The notes beneath the pieces are model-generated. The model made no database searches and had not been told where the DNA came from. It saw only the letters and a list, made by a program, of their open reading frames with translations. This document shows positions 14,528-22,127 of a stretch of DNA of 22,127 nt, piece by piece. This stretch comes from a virus. Made by a program: the position numbers and the translations under genes. The stretch lies in the IMG/VR virus record IMGVR_UViG_3300024350_000038, positions 1 to 22,127 of that record. The stretch is one strand, 5' to 3'. Numbering within the stretch: position 1 is the stretch's first letter; the number at the start of each line of letters is the position of its first letter.

Positions 14528-17500
14528 CACGGATCGTTGGTGCTGGTGGCGGTGGTGGCGGTGGCGGCTGCTTTCTAGGTCACACCCTTGTTGCCACGCC
14601 TGATGGCCGTCGCCGCATCGACGAATTAAAGGCGGACGATTATGTCCTGAGTTTTGACGACCAGGGCACAGTTCACAGCGCCAAGATCCTGAAGGTCCAC
14701 GAGCACGCGGACGAAAGGGTCGTTCGGTATCGGCTCTGGGGCGGTGATCATCTTGATGCCACACCAAACCACTGGGTTCTCAACCAGTTCAACGCCTTCG
14801 TCGAAATTGGGACGCTCGGCTCAGACGATTGCCTTGTTGACTGGAACAACCACCTCCGCCCGATTGTTGGCAAGGAGGATCTGGGCACTGGCACGGTCTA
14901 CAACCTGACCGTTGAAGGTCATCACACGTTTATTGCCAACGGCATTCGTGTCCATAACGCCGGTCTGGGTCTTGGCATTGCGGGTGCTGGCGGTGGCGGC
15001 GGCGGTGGTGGTGGCGGTAAAGGCGGCGGCGGTGGTGGAGGTGGCGGTGGAAGCCGGACGCCTGTCGAAGCCGATGACTCACTCCAGTCCGTTCAGTACG
15101 CAACCGTGCTGGATCTCCTTAGCGAAGGAGAAATTGACGGCATTGAAAACGGCAACCAAGGCATATTTCTTGATGACACCCCTGTTTTGGATTCGGGCGG
15201 CAATCCAAATTTTGAGGGCTACACGATCATCACCCGCACCGGCACACAGGCACAGAGTTATATCACCAATCTTGCTGGAACAGAAAGCGAGACGGCCGTA
15301 AACGTTGAAGTCACCAATGCCGTCCCAGTCGTTCGTTCAATTAGCGACTCTGACGTAGATCGCGTTCGCATCACTGTGATGGTGCCTGCCCTGCAGGTAT
15401 TTCTTGAGAACGGCGACATCGTTGGTTCTTCCGTCAGCCTTGAAATCCAAGTTCAGTACAACGGCGGCGGTTACAACACGGTTGCTACTGACACGATCAG
15501 CGGCAAAACCAGCAACCGTTACCAGCGTGACTATGTGATCACGTTGAATGGTGCATTTCCTGTAGACATCAAAGTTGTTCGCACAAGCGCAGACGCATCT
15601 ACCGCTCGTACTCAGAACGAAACTTACTGGCAAAGCTACACAGAAATTATTGACGAAAAGCTGCGTTACCCCAACAGCGCACTGGCGTATCTGCGTTTTG
15701 ATGCTCGCCAGTTCAGCAACATTCCAACCCGGAAATATCTGCTGCGTGGCATCAAAGTTCAGCTTCCATCTAACGCCACTGTTGACACCACAACTTATTT
15801 AGGACGTGTCACGTATTCCGGCGTTTGGGATGGAACGTTTGGTGCAGCTACCTGGTGCAATGACCCGGCTTGGTGCTTGTGGGATTTGCTTACCAATACC
15901 CGCTATGGCGCATCCGTGCCTGCCAGCAGCCTGGATCGGTACGACTTCTACTCAATCAGTCAGTATTGCAATGCGCTTGTTAGCAACGGCAAAGGAGGGC
16001 AAGAGCCACGGTTTAGCTGCAACCTGCTGCTAAATAGCCGCGACGATGTTTACAACGTCATCCAAGAGATGACCAGCCTTTTCCGAGGCATCGCGTATTA
16101 CGGCGCTGGTGCGCTGGTACTGCAGCAAGACAAACCGACAGATTCTCAATATCTGCTGGGACCAAGCAATGTTGTTGACGGCATTTTCACGTATAGCGGC
16201 ACATCACAGAAGGCTCGCCACACTACCGCCACCGTTGCATACCAGACCTACGAATCCAAGGGCGAAGTTCAATACGAATATGTGGAGGATTCAGACGCTG
16301 TAGCCAAATACGGCATTTTGAACAAGGACATTAAGTTGCTGGGTTGTTACAGCCAAGGTCAGGCGCATCGGGCTGGTAAGTGGGCACTTCTTAGCGAACA
16401 AAACCTTACTGAAACCGTTACGTTCTCTGTTTCGATTGATAGCGGCGTCATCCTCAGACCTGGGATGGTGATTGACGTTGCTGACCCACTCAAGGCTGCA
16501 ACACGCCGCAGCGGCAGGGTCAAATCTGCAACGACCACCAGCATCACACCTGATAGCAGCGCCAATCTTTCGGTCAACCTCTCCAATAGCCCCACGGTTT
16601 CTGTACTGATGCCAACTGGCTTGGTGGAAACCAGGATCATCAGTGCAATCACCTACGCAACCAATGATGCACGCATTGACGTAGCAACCGCATTTAGCGA
16701 AGCCCCGAACTCTAATTCGGTGTGGTTAATCCAAACGAGCGATATTCAATCCCAACAGTTCCGCGTTTTGAATGTTGCTGATGCAGGCGATGGAATCTAC
16801 GGCGTAACTGCCTTGGCGTATAACGCCACGATTTACGACGCGATTGAATCCAACATCAAGCTGACCGACCGTGACATCACCAACACGCTGGATCCCCCAG
16901 CATCCGTCACGGGTATCACGGGCACAGAATTTCTGTACCAGGACGGCCAAAGTATTTTTTCTGGCTTCAACCTGAGCTGGGTCGCCCCACCAGAACGTGC
17001 CACGTCCTACACAATCCAGTACCGCATTGATAACGACAACTGGACGCTGGTTACAACAGCATCACCCAATATCACTATTCGTCAGACGCGAGCCGGAACG
17101 CTTGCTGTTCAAATCCGTGCATTAAACAGTGTCGGTAAGGCCAGCCCGATTGCCACTGATTCCTTCGAGATTCTCGGCAAAACTGCTGTTCCTGGTGATG
17201 TTCAGAATCTGACGTTTGAAGCAATCAGCGCCAACTCCGGTCGCTTGCGCTGGAACCAGACCGTTGATCTTGACGTAAAGGTTGGCGGCAAGGTTTACAT
17301 CCGCCATAGCAACCTGACTGATGGCACGGGCACCTGGAGCAACAGCGTTGACCTGATTGAGGCGAAATCCGGCAGTGCCACGGAGGCTGTTGTGCCTTTG
17401 GTGGAAGGCGAGATTCTCGTCAAATTTGCTGATGACGGCGGCAGGCTAAGCGTCAATGAAGCCAGCGTGATCATTGATCTGCCCGATGCACTGGATCCAC

Positions 17501-18309
17501 TGCTGATTCAAGATCGCCGGGAGGATCAGGACGCTCCGCCGTTCCAAGGCAATCGCGTTGATGTGTTTTACAGCGATGAGTTTGATGCGCTGACCCTTGA
17601 CGGTGATGACGACTTGGATGACATTGCCGATGTCGATGCGATTCCTTCATTCGATACCCTCGGCAATATCCTGTCTTCAGGCACATATAGCTTTGCCAAC
17701 ACGCTGGATCTGGGCAATGTCTTTGCCTTGGACCTTTCGCGTTACTTTGTCACTCGCGGCTATTTCCCAAGCGACCTGATCGACAGCCGCAACGAACTTG
17801 TCGATACCTGGGATGACTGGGACGGCAGCACGATTGATCAAGTCAACGCCGCATTGCAACTGCGCCGCACCAACGATGATCCAAGCGGAACACCGACCTG
17901 GAGCGATTGGCAGAGCTTTGTGAATGGCACGTTCAACGGACGCGGCTTCCAATTCCGCACGCAACTCACCAGTAACGACACAGCGCAGAACATCCTGATC
18001 GATGAACTGGGCTATCAAGCCAGGTTGCAACGCCGAGTGGAGCAGCCCACCACGCCTGTCACCAGCACAGCCGGAGCAACTGCCGTGACCTTTACCCACC
18101 CCTATTTCACGGGTACTGCAACGTTGGGTGGAGTGAACGCCTACCTGCCTAGCATCGGGATTACTGCCCAGAACATGCAGAACGGCGACTACTTCACTGT
18201 TACAGGCGTAAGCGGCAGTGGCTTTACGGTGACGTTCTTCAACGCCTCTGATACGGCGGTCTCTCGGAACTTTGTGTGGACTGCTGTTGGATATGGACGC
18301 GGCGGTTAA
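14524..18309 (+). CDS. Tail tip/host-specificity protein J with an embedded intein-like domain
   Basis: A 1261-residue central tail-tip protein. Order: a short Gly-rich leader (1-15), a Hint/intein-like domain (16-145), a second Gly-rich tract (146-176), and the J core from about 178 (RTPVEADDSLQSVQYATVLD, then LLSEGEIDGI), which corresponds to residues near position 10 of lambda J. A DPAWCLWDLLTNTRYGASV hub motif follows at about 450. Two fibronectin III-like domains lie at about 790-880 and 888-985, and there is a C-terminal region with acidic linker (DGDDDLDDIADVD) and beta-rich end. J trimers form the tail spike hub and carry receptor specificity. No in-frame ATG or GTG occurs between codon 2 and the J core, so the core has to be translated through the Hint domain. 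The 4-base overlap with I is typical of coupling. Confidence 0.93.
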   Translation: MTRIVGAGGGGGGGGCFLGHTLVATPDGRRRIDELKADDYVLSFDDQGTVHSAKILKVHEHADERVVRYRLWGGDHLDATPNHWVLNQFNAFVEIGTLGSDDCLVDWNNHLRPIVGKEDLGTGTVYNLTVEGHHTFIANGIRVHNAGLGLGIAGAGGGGGGGGGGKGGGGGGGGGGSRTPVEADDSLQSVQYATVLDLLSEGEIDGIENGNQGIFLDDTPVLDSGGNPNFEGYTIITRTGTQAQSYITNLAGTESETAVNVEVTNAVPVVRSISDSDVDRVRITVMVPALQVFLENGDIVGSSVSLEIQVQYNGGGYNTVATDTISGKTSNRYQRDYVITLNGAFPVDIKVVRTSADASTARTQNETYWQSYTEIIDEKLRYPNSALAYLRFDARQFSNIPTRKYLLRGIKVQLPSNATVDTTTYLGRVTYSGVWDGTFGAATWCNDPAWCLWDLLTNTRYGASVPASSLDRYDFYSISQYCNALVSNGKGGQEPRFSCNLLLNSRDDVYNVIQEMTSLFRGIAYYGAGALVLQQDKPTDSQYLLGPSNVVDGIFTYSGTSQKARHTTATVAYQTYESKGEVQYEYVEDSDAVAKYGILNKDIKLLGCYSQGQAHRAGKWALLSEQNLTETVTFSVSIDSGVILRPGMVIDVADPLKAATRRSGRVKSATTTSITPDSSANLSVNLSNSPTVSVLMPTGLVETRIISAITYATNDARIDVATAFSEAPNSNSVWLIQTSDIQSQQFRVLNVADAGDGIYGVTALAYNATIYDAIESNIKLTDRDITNTLDPPASVTGITGTEFLYQDGQSIFSGFNLSWVAPPERATSYTIQYRIDNDNWTLVTTASPNITIRQTRAGTLAVQIRALNSVGKASPIATDSFEILGKTAVPGDVQNLTFEAISANSGRLRWNQTVDLDVKVGGKVYIRHSNLTDGTGTWSNSVDLIEAKSGSATEAVVPLVEGEILVKFADDGGRLSVNEASVIIDLPDALDPLLIQDRREDQDAPPFQGNRVDVFYSDEFDALTLDGDDDLDDIADVDAIPSFDTLGNILSSGTYSFANTLDLGNVFALDLSRYFVTRGYFPSDLIDSRNELVDTWDDWDGSTIDQVNAALQLRRTNDDPSGTPTWSDWQSFVNGTFNGRGFQFRTQLTSNDTAQNILIDELGYQARLQRRVEQPTTPVTSTAGATAVTFTHPYFTGTATLGGVNAYLPSIGITAQNMQNGDYFTVTGVSGSGFTVTFFNASDTAVSRNFVWTAVGYGRGG
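14539..15051 (+). repeat. Gly-Ala-polyGly tracts flanking the Hint domain
   Basis: GAG8 (14539-14568) stands directly before the Hint Cys. A second GAG10 copy (14983-15018), then Lys and ten more Gly (to 15051), follows 24 bases after the Hint domain. The protein I gene holds a third copy (GAG7, 14120-14146). The 14-base string GGTGCTGGTGGCGG is identical in I and in the first J copy. Confidence 0.85.
14569..14958 (+). other. Hint domain, A-type BIL or mini-intein, inside J
   Basis: J residues 16-145 (130 aa, no homing endonuclease). Block A is CFLGHTLVATPDGRRRIDEL with the N-terminal Cys16. Block B is LDATPNHWVL with the T-x-x-H pair Thr80/His83. Block F/G is VYNLTVEGHHTFIANGI then RVHN, with the block F His133/His134 and the terminal His144-Asn145. 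All catalytic positions for N-S acyl shift and Asn cyclisation are present. The next residue is Ala146, not Cys, Ser or Thr, so standard trans-esterification is not possible. This is the hallmark of A-type bacterial intein-like domains, which are known to cleave at their ends and sometimes splice by an alternative route. Confidence 0.9.
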
Positions 18310-18312
18310 AGT
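18307..18312 (+). promoter_or_regulatory. Promoter-like -10 box TAAAGT
   Basis: TAAAGT overlaps the J stop codon and ends 25 bases before GTG 18338, matching the spacing of the other boxes. No terminator precedes it. Confidence 0.33.
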
Positions 18313-18337
18313 GGAACTATTGAAAAGTCCCTGAGCT

Positions 18338-19114
18338 GTGGCACAGCACGATTACGTCATAGCCAACGGCACAGGATCGGCCGTTCGCTCCGACCTCAAC
18401 GGTGTATTAGGCGCGATCTCGACCAATAACAGTGGTGCCACCGAACCGGCTACCACGTATGCGTATCAGTGGTGGGCAGACGAAACGACGGGTCTGCTAA
18501 AAATCCGCAATGCAGCAAACAGTGCTTTCGTCACTGTTGGAACGCTTGCTAGCGCCAACTTGGGTTTGCTGAGTGGTGCTACTGCTGCAAGCACTTATTT
18601 GGCACTGGCTGGGGGCACAGTCACCGGCAACCTTGAAATTGGCACTGCTGGTTCGCTGACGTTTGAAGGCAGCACAGCAGATGGCTTTGAAACCACGCTG
18701 GCAGTCACCGACCCCACGGCTGACCGGACGGTTACTTTCCCGGATGCCACTGGCACGGTGCCGCTGCTGAGCTTGGCGCAGAGCTTCAGTGCAGCACAAC
18801 GCGGCGCAATCACTGCATTGACCGATGGTGCCACCATCACCCCGGATTTTGCACTGGCGAACAATTACAGCGTGACCTTGGGCGGCAACCGCACGCTGGC
18901 AAATCCAACCAACATCACTGCCGGACAAAGCGGTGCGATCTTCATTTCACAGGATGGCACCGGCAGCCGGACCCTTGCGTTTGGAACTTACTGGGATTTT
19001 CCTACTGGTACGGCGCCAACGTTGACGACAACTGCCAACGCGGTGGATCTGCTGGTTTATACGGTGCGGACTACGACTAGCATCCAAGCACAACTGATCG
19101 CAAACTTCAGCTAA
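18338..19114 (+). CDS. Probable tail fibre / tail-tip accessory protein (258 aa)
   Basis: Starts GTG at MAQHDYVIANGTGSAVRSDLN, a 'DYVIANGxGxxVRxDLNxxLxAIxxNNSG' opening that I recognise from tail-fibre-like proteins of environmental phages, followed by YAYQWWADETTGLLKIRNAA. The middle (SLTFEGSTADGFETTLAVTDPTADRTVTFPDATGTVPL) has Gly/Thr-rich repeats like trimeric fibre shafts. The C-terminus (GGNRTLANPTNI, GSRTLAFGTYWDFPTG) resembles fibre head or collar domains. The whole protein is beta-rich with no catalytic motif. It follows J directly and its stop overlaps the next fibre gene start, so the two probably form one adhesion assembly. The exact role is inferred. Confidence 0.72.
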   Translation: MAQHDYVIANGTGSAVRSDLNGVLGAISTNNSGATEPATTYAYQWWADETTGLLKIRNAANSAFVTVGTLASANLGLLSGATAASTYLALAGGTVTGNLEIGTAGSLTFEGSTADGFETTLAVTDPTADRTVTFPDATGTVPLLSLAQSFSAAQRGAITALTDGATITPDFALANNYSVTLGGNRTLANPTNITAGQSGAIFISQDGTGSRTLAFGTYWDFPTGTAPTLTTTANAVDLLVYTVRTTTSIQAQLIANFS

Positions 19115-21573
19115 TGGGCGTCCCCGGATCTGCCAACTTAATGCTGTTTGGCGGCGCACAGGCGTACGAGATCGACCAGAGCTTGCGGTTCAACTCGGCG
19201 GATTCGGCGTACCTCAATCGGACTCCGGCGAGTGCGGGGAACAGGCGCACCTATACCATTTCAATGTGGGTTAAGCGGGGAAAACTCGGACAAAGTTCCC
19301 GTCTGTTTGGATCTTATACAGGTCCTAATTCTTATTTTGAGGCGTTTTTTACTAGCTCAGACACACTGCAGTGGTATTACTGGAACGGAACAGGATATAG
19401 TTACAACAGAAACAGCACTCAGGTCTTCCGAGATGCGAGTGCTTGGTATCACCTTGTTTTTGTATTCAATAGCCCCTCCGGGACTGCTTCACAGCGGATG
19501 CGGATTTATGTAAACAATCAAGAGATAACATCTTTTTCTGCTTCAACGGATCCTAGCTCTAACTTTGATTGTTTATGGAACAGCACCTCTAACAATGTGA
19601 TCGGTGATTTGCTTTATGTAGGATCGCCGGGTTACGGCTTCGATGGCTACATGGCGGAGATTCACGCTATCGACGGCTCTGTCCTTGACCCATCATCCTT
19701 CGGTGAAACCGACCCCGACACCGGCGCCTGGATTCCGAAGCGTTACGCAGGATCCTACGGCACCAACGGCTTCTATCTGACGTTCGCGGATAATAGCAAC
19801 ACCACAGCCACCACGCTTGGCAAAGATTACAGCGGCAACGGCAACAACTGGACGCCCAATGCCTTCAGCGTCACTGCTGGTGCAGGCAATGATGTCCTGA
19901 GCGACACGCCGACGACGAACTGGTGTACGTTGAATCCGATTATCGCTAATACAGGTTATTTAATTCCAGCAACGAATGGAAATCTAGAGGTTTCTGTTGC
20001 AGCCGGTTCAAACCTTTTTGTAGGTGCCGCTGGGACACAAGCAATTACTGCGGGCAAGTTTTATTGGGAAATCACTCCTACAGCCATCTCCACCTCAGCA
20101 GGAACTTGGATGGAGGTGGGAATTATTCAAACACTGGCCATATACCCAAATGCAACAAGCATAGGCGCCTTTAACGGCGGCTTTGCATATACAAATAATG
20201 CGTACAAGGCCAGAAGCGGCTCCTATTCCGCTTATGGTGCAACGTGGACAACCAATGATGTTATTGGCGTTGCTCTCGATGCAGACAGCGGATCGATTAC
20301 TTTTTATAAGAATGGTGTTTCGCAGGGTGCAGCTTACACGGATCTCTTAAACTACAACCTGCCTGCTGGATACTATCCTGCTATTGCCATTTATCGAAAC
20401 ACAGGGACAACACAATCTGCTGTATTTAACTTCGGCCAACGCGCCTTTGCGTACACCCCACCGACCGGCTACAAGGCACTGAACACCGCCAACCTGCCCG
20501 AGCCGTCGATTAAGAAGCCGAGCAGTTACATGGACGTGGTTGCGTATTCCGGCGCCGCATCAAATCAAAGCATTACGTTGCTCGGGTTTCAACCTGATTT
20601 TCTGTGGATTAAACGAAGGAACTCCACTAACAGCCACGTCCTTCAAGATGCAGTGCGAGGTGCCGGTAAGACTTTATTTTCCAATGCAACTAATGCTGAA
20701 TCCGGCAATACCTCAGATCTTATTTCTTCTTTTGATGCAAACGGTTTTACTGTCAATGACACCTACTTAGGTGGATCGGGCGGCGGGGCAACCAACGCCA
20801 GCGGAGGCACCTACGCCGCATGGTGCTGGGACGCAGGCGGAGCTGGCTCAAGCAACAACGCAGGCACCATCACCAGCACGGTCAGCGCCAACCCCTCCGC
20901 TGGGTTCTCGATTGTTACCTATACGGGGAACGGCACAAATGGCGCAACGGTTGGGCATGATCTAGGTGTTAAACCGGACATGGTAATTATTAAAAAACGA
21001 GTCAATAATACTGCAACTAATACAGGAACCTGGATCGTACAGCACAAACAAACTACCGCCGGGGTCAATGCTAACGCAAGCACATTTACTTTGACAAGCT
21101 ATACAAATGGTGCGTTATATCTCAATCTTACAAATGCATTGTCATCATATGGTTTTGATAATCAAGTAAACGGTAATACCGACACTTTTGTCGCCTACTG
21201 CTTCTCCGAAGTCGCGGGTTACAGCAAGTTCGGCAGCTACACCGGCAATGGTTCCAGCGATGGTCCGTTTGTGCATACAGGGTTTAAAATTAGGTTCTTG
21301 TTACTTAAGAAGGCAACCACTGGAGTAGCGAACGGGAACTGGTACCTCTTGGATGCAACAAGAAATGAATACAATCCCGTCGATAAGTACATCTTACCAA
21401 ACAGTAGTGCCGCTGAAGGAACAACAACCGCTCACATAGATTTCTTGTCTAATGGATTCAAGGTGAGAACCACAAACACTGATTACAACGAATCCGGTCA
21501 GACGTACATCTTCGCCGCCTTTGCCGAAATGAGTTTCGGTGGTCAAAATGTACCCCCTGCAACAGCGCGATGA
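19114..21573 (+). CDS. Large receptor-binding/fibre protein with LamG, SPRY-like and triple-repeat domains
   Basis: An 819-residue protein. Residues about 20-215 look like a concanavalin A/LamG fold (LRFNSADSAYLNRTP, TISMWVKRG, WYHLVFVFNS, IYVNNQEIT, YMAEIHAIDGS). After a linker, about 285-450 look like a B30.2/SPRY-type fold (KFYWEITPTAIS, EVGIIQT, WTTNDVIGVALDADSGSITF, YPAIAIYRN). Residues about 473-815 are three diverged tandem repeats. All parts are beta-sandwich binding modules, so binding of host-surface glycans or proteins is the likely role. Composition alternates between GC-rich linkers and AT-rich domain cores, pointing to module exchange. No enzyme motif was seen. It ends in ATGA overlap with the HNH gene. 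Confidence 0.8.
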   Translation: MGVPGSANLMLFGGAQAYEIDQSLRFNSADSAYLNRTPASAGNRRTYTISMWVKRGKLGQSSRLFGSYTGPNSYFEAFFTSSDTLQWYYWNGTGYSYNRNSTQVFRDASAWYHLVFVFNSPSGTASQRMRIYVNNQEITSFSASTDPSSNFDCLWNSTSNNVIGDLLYVGSPGYGFDGYMAEIHAIDGSVLDPSSFGETDPDTGAWIPKRYAGSYGTNGFYLTFADNSNTTATTLGKDYSGNGNNWTPNAFSVTAGAGNDVLSDTPTTNWCTLNPIIANTGYLIPATNGNLEVSVAAGSNLFVGAAGTQAITAGKFYWEITPTAISTSAGTWMEVGIIQTLAIYPNATSIGAFNGGFAYTNNAYKARSGSYSAYGATWTTNDVIGVALDADSGSITFYKNGVSQGAAYTDLLNYNLPAGYYPAIAIYRNTGTTQSAVFNFGQRAFAYTPPTGYKALNTANLPEPSIKKPSSYMDVVAYSGAASNQSITLLGFQPDFLWIKRRNSTNSHVLQDAVRGAGKTLFSNATNAESGNTSDLISSFDANGFTVNDTYLGGSGGGATNASGGTYAAWCWDAGGAGSSNNAGTITSTVSANPSAGFSIVTYTGNGTNGATVGHDLGVKPDMVIIKKRVNNTATNTGTWIVQHKQTTAGVNANASTFTLTSYTNGALYLNLTNALSSYGFDNQVNGNTDTFVAYCFSEVAGYSKFGSYTGNGSSDGPFVHTGFKIRFLLLKKATTGVANGNWYLLDATRNEYNPVDKYILPNSSAAEGTTTAHIDFLSNGFKVRTTNTDYNESGQTYIFAAFAEMSFGGQNVPPATAR
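20532..21560 (+). repeat. Three diverged tandem repeats in the large fibre protein
   Basis: Repeat starts at about residues 473 (VVAYSG...LGFQPDFLWIKRR), 598 (IVTYTGNG...LGVKPDMVIIKKR) and 701 (FGSYTGNG...TGFKIRFLLLKKA). Each continues with a W/V-x-L-x-D/H strand and ends with an aromatic strand (YAAWCW, FVAYCF, IFAAFA). Each is about 105-125 residues. They are related in protein sequence but diverged in DNA. Confidence 0.75.
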
Positions 21574-22043
21574 ATTACAAGCACGGACTTAAAAATCACC
21601 CACTGTATATAACGTGGAAGTCTATGAAGGCACGTTGCTATAACCAGAGTTCTACTAATTACGAACGATACGGTGCCCGAGGTATTACAGTTTGCGATGA
21701 ATGGCGCAATGATTTTGCAGCTTTTTTGCGAGACATGGGAGAAAAACCATCGCCAAAACATTCCCTAGAGCGAAAAAATAATGCTGGTCCTTACTCGCCT
21801 GATAACTGCTGCTGGGCTACAGCATCTGAACAGGTAAAAAATCGAAGAGCTTATGTAATGCCAAACAAGCAAGGCGAAAAACATCCTATGGCGAAATTAT
21901 CCGACGAGGATGCTGAAATGATCAGAGCACTTGGCGGCGTACTTAAAAGACGTGAAATTGCCAAAATGTTCTCAATAAGTGTGACTACGGTTGGCGACAT
22001 TATTCAAGGCCGTCGCCGTACTCACCCAGCCAACGCCCGCTGA
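21570..22043 (+). CDS. Free-standing HNH-type endonuclease with C-terminal helix-turn-helix
   Basis: A 157-residue protein. The N-terminal part (HPLYITWKSMKARCYNQSST, NYERYGARGITVCDEW) and HSLERKNNAGPYSPDNCCWATASEQ are the signature of phage-borne HNH homing-type nucleases ('G.Y.RYG.RGI.V...W' and 'LDR.DN.G.Y.P.NCRWAT'). Here the usual Asp of 'LDRIDN' is Glu, and RIDN is RKNN, so activity needs checking. Residues about 105-155 (HPMAKLSDEDAEMIRALGG, then REIAKMFSISVTTVGDII) form a DNA-binding helix-turn-helix common in this family. Composition is more AT-rich than the tail genes, and it is placed directly after the fibre stop (ATGA overlap), as expected of an intruding mobile gene. Confidence 0.85.
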   Translation: MNYKHGLKNHPLYITWKSMKARCYNQSSTNYERYGARGITVCDEWRNDFAAFLRDMGEKPSPKHSLERKNNAGPYSPDNCCWATASEQVKNRRAYVMPNKQGEKHPMAKLSDEDAEMIRALGGVLKRREIAKMFSISVTTVGDIIQGRRRTHPANAR

Positions 22044-22069
22044 CCTATGAAACGGGCATCCACCACCGC

Positions 22070-22075
22070 TACGAT
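22070..22075 (+). promoter_or_regulatory. Promoter-like -10 box TACGAT
   Basis: CCGCTACGAT shares the CGCTANNNT form with the boxes at 5937, 7877 and 8764. It ends only six bases before ATG 22082, so a transcript from it would be leaderless or nearly so. Confidence 0.42.
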
Positions 22076-22081
22076 CTAGCC

Positions 22082-22127
22082 ATGGGATTCGAACTTAACG
22101 GTCAGCCGCTGGCAGTAGACCGCCCCT
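22082..22127 (+). CDS. Start of a further gene (3'-partial)
   Basis: Only 15 codons are visible: MGFELNGQPLAVDRP. The frame is open to the right edge. The 'F.LNGxPLAVDRPF' opening resembles small proteins next to tail-fibre genes in cyanophages, but this is too short for a firm call. It is 38 bases after the HNH stop, behind a promoter-like box, in the codon style of the tail genes. Confidence 0.5.
   Translation, partial: MGFELNGQPLAVDRP

Noticed and set aside
14541-15051. GGT/GGC-rich repeats as a CRISPR-like or non-coding repeat array
   Set aside because: They are in-frame poly-Gly codons of J, with no spacers.
22076-22100. tRNA T-arm-like GTTCGAATCCC on the minus strand (possible tRNA or attachment site)
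   Set aside because: The flanking bases do not form the five-base T-stem, no acceptor or anticodon arm is present, and the stretch codes for the start of a gene.

Overview
The window is a continuous structural-gene block of a tailed double-stranded DNA phage with a long non-contractile, lambda-type tail (siphovirus morphology). All genes are on the + strand and most overlap or abut by a few bases. Both ends are cut: the left end begins inside the large terminase gene and the right end stops 46 bases into a new gene. I see no integrase, repressor, lysis, replication or host metabolic gene, so temperate versus lytic lifestyle cannot be decided. The high-GC, NNC-rich codon use, the DUF4055-type portal, the small Lys-rich head genes and the LamG/SPRY-type fibre resemble siphoviruses of marine or freshwater picocyanobacteria (Synechococcus/Cyanobium). 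That host guess is inference from gene style, not proof.

Layout. 3-1163: terminase large subunit (partial). 1195-2299: five small genes, two very basic, one acidic. 2304-5883: head module of portal, small acidic-tailed protein, scaffold and major capsid protein. 5966-7860: connector module of DnaT-like/neck protein, head closure, tail completion and tail terminator. 7930-9329: major tail protein and the G/GT tail-assembly chaperones, the latter made by an evident -1 frameshift at CCCAAAA. 9382-11925: tape measure. 11925-18309: tail-tip genes in lambda order M, L, K, I, J. 18338-21573: two receptor-binding or fibre-type genes. 21570-22043: a free-standing HNH-type endonuclease. 22082-end: start of another gene.

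The most unusual object is a complete 130-residue intein-like (Hint) domain near the N-terminus of the tail-tip protein J. It begins with Cys16 and ends with His144-Asn145, but is followed by Ala rather than Cys/Ser/Thr. It lies between two copies of a Gly-Ala-polyGly tract. It therefore looks like an A-type bacterial intein-like (BIL) domain that may cleave or ligate the J N-terminus rather than splice in the standard way.

Regulation appears to sit in the few non-coding gaps. Four hairpins with T-runs (one weak, after the portal; strong ones after capsid, major tail protein and GT) alternate with promoter-like TANNNT boxes. Several boxes lie 23-25 bases ahead of start codons, which also favours internal GTG starts for the neck protein and the tape measure. 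Base composition shifts sharply in three genes (6875-7396, most of the tape measure, and alternating blocks of the large fibre), suggesting mosaic exchange.
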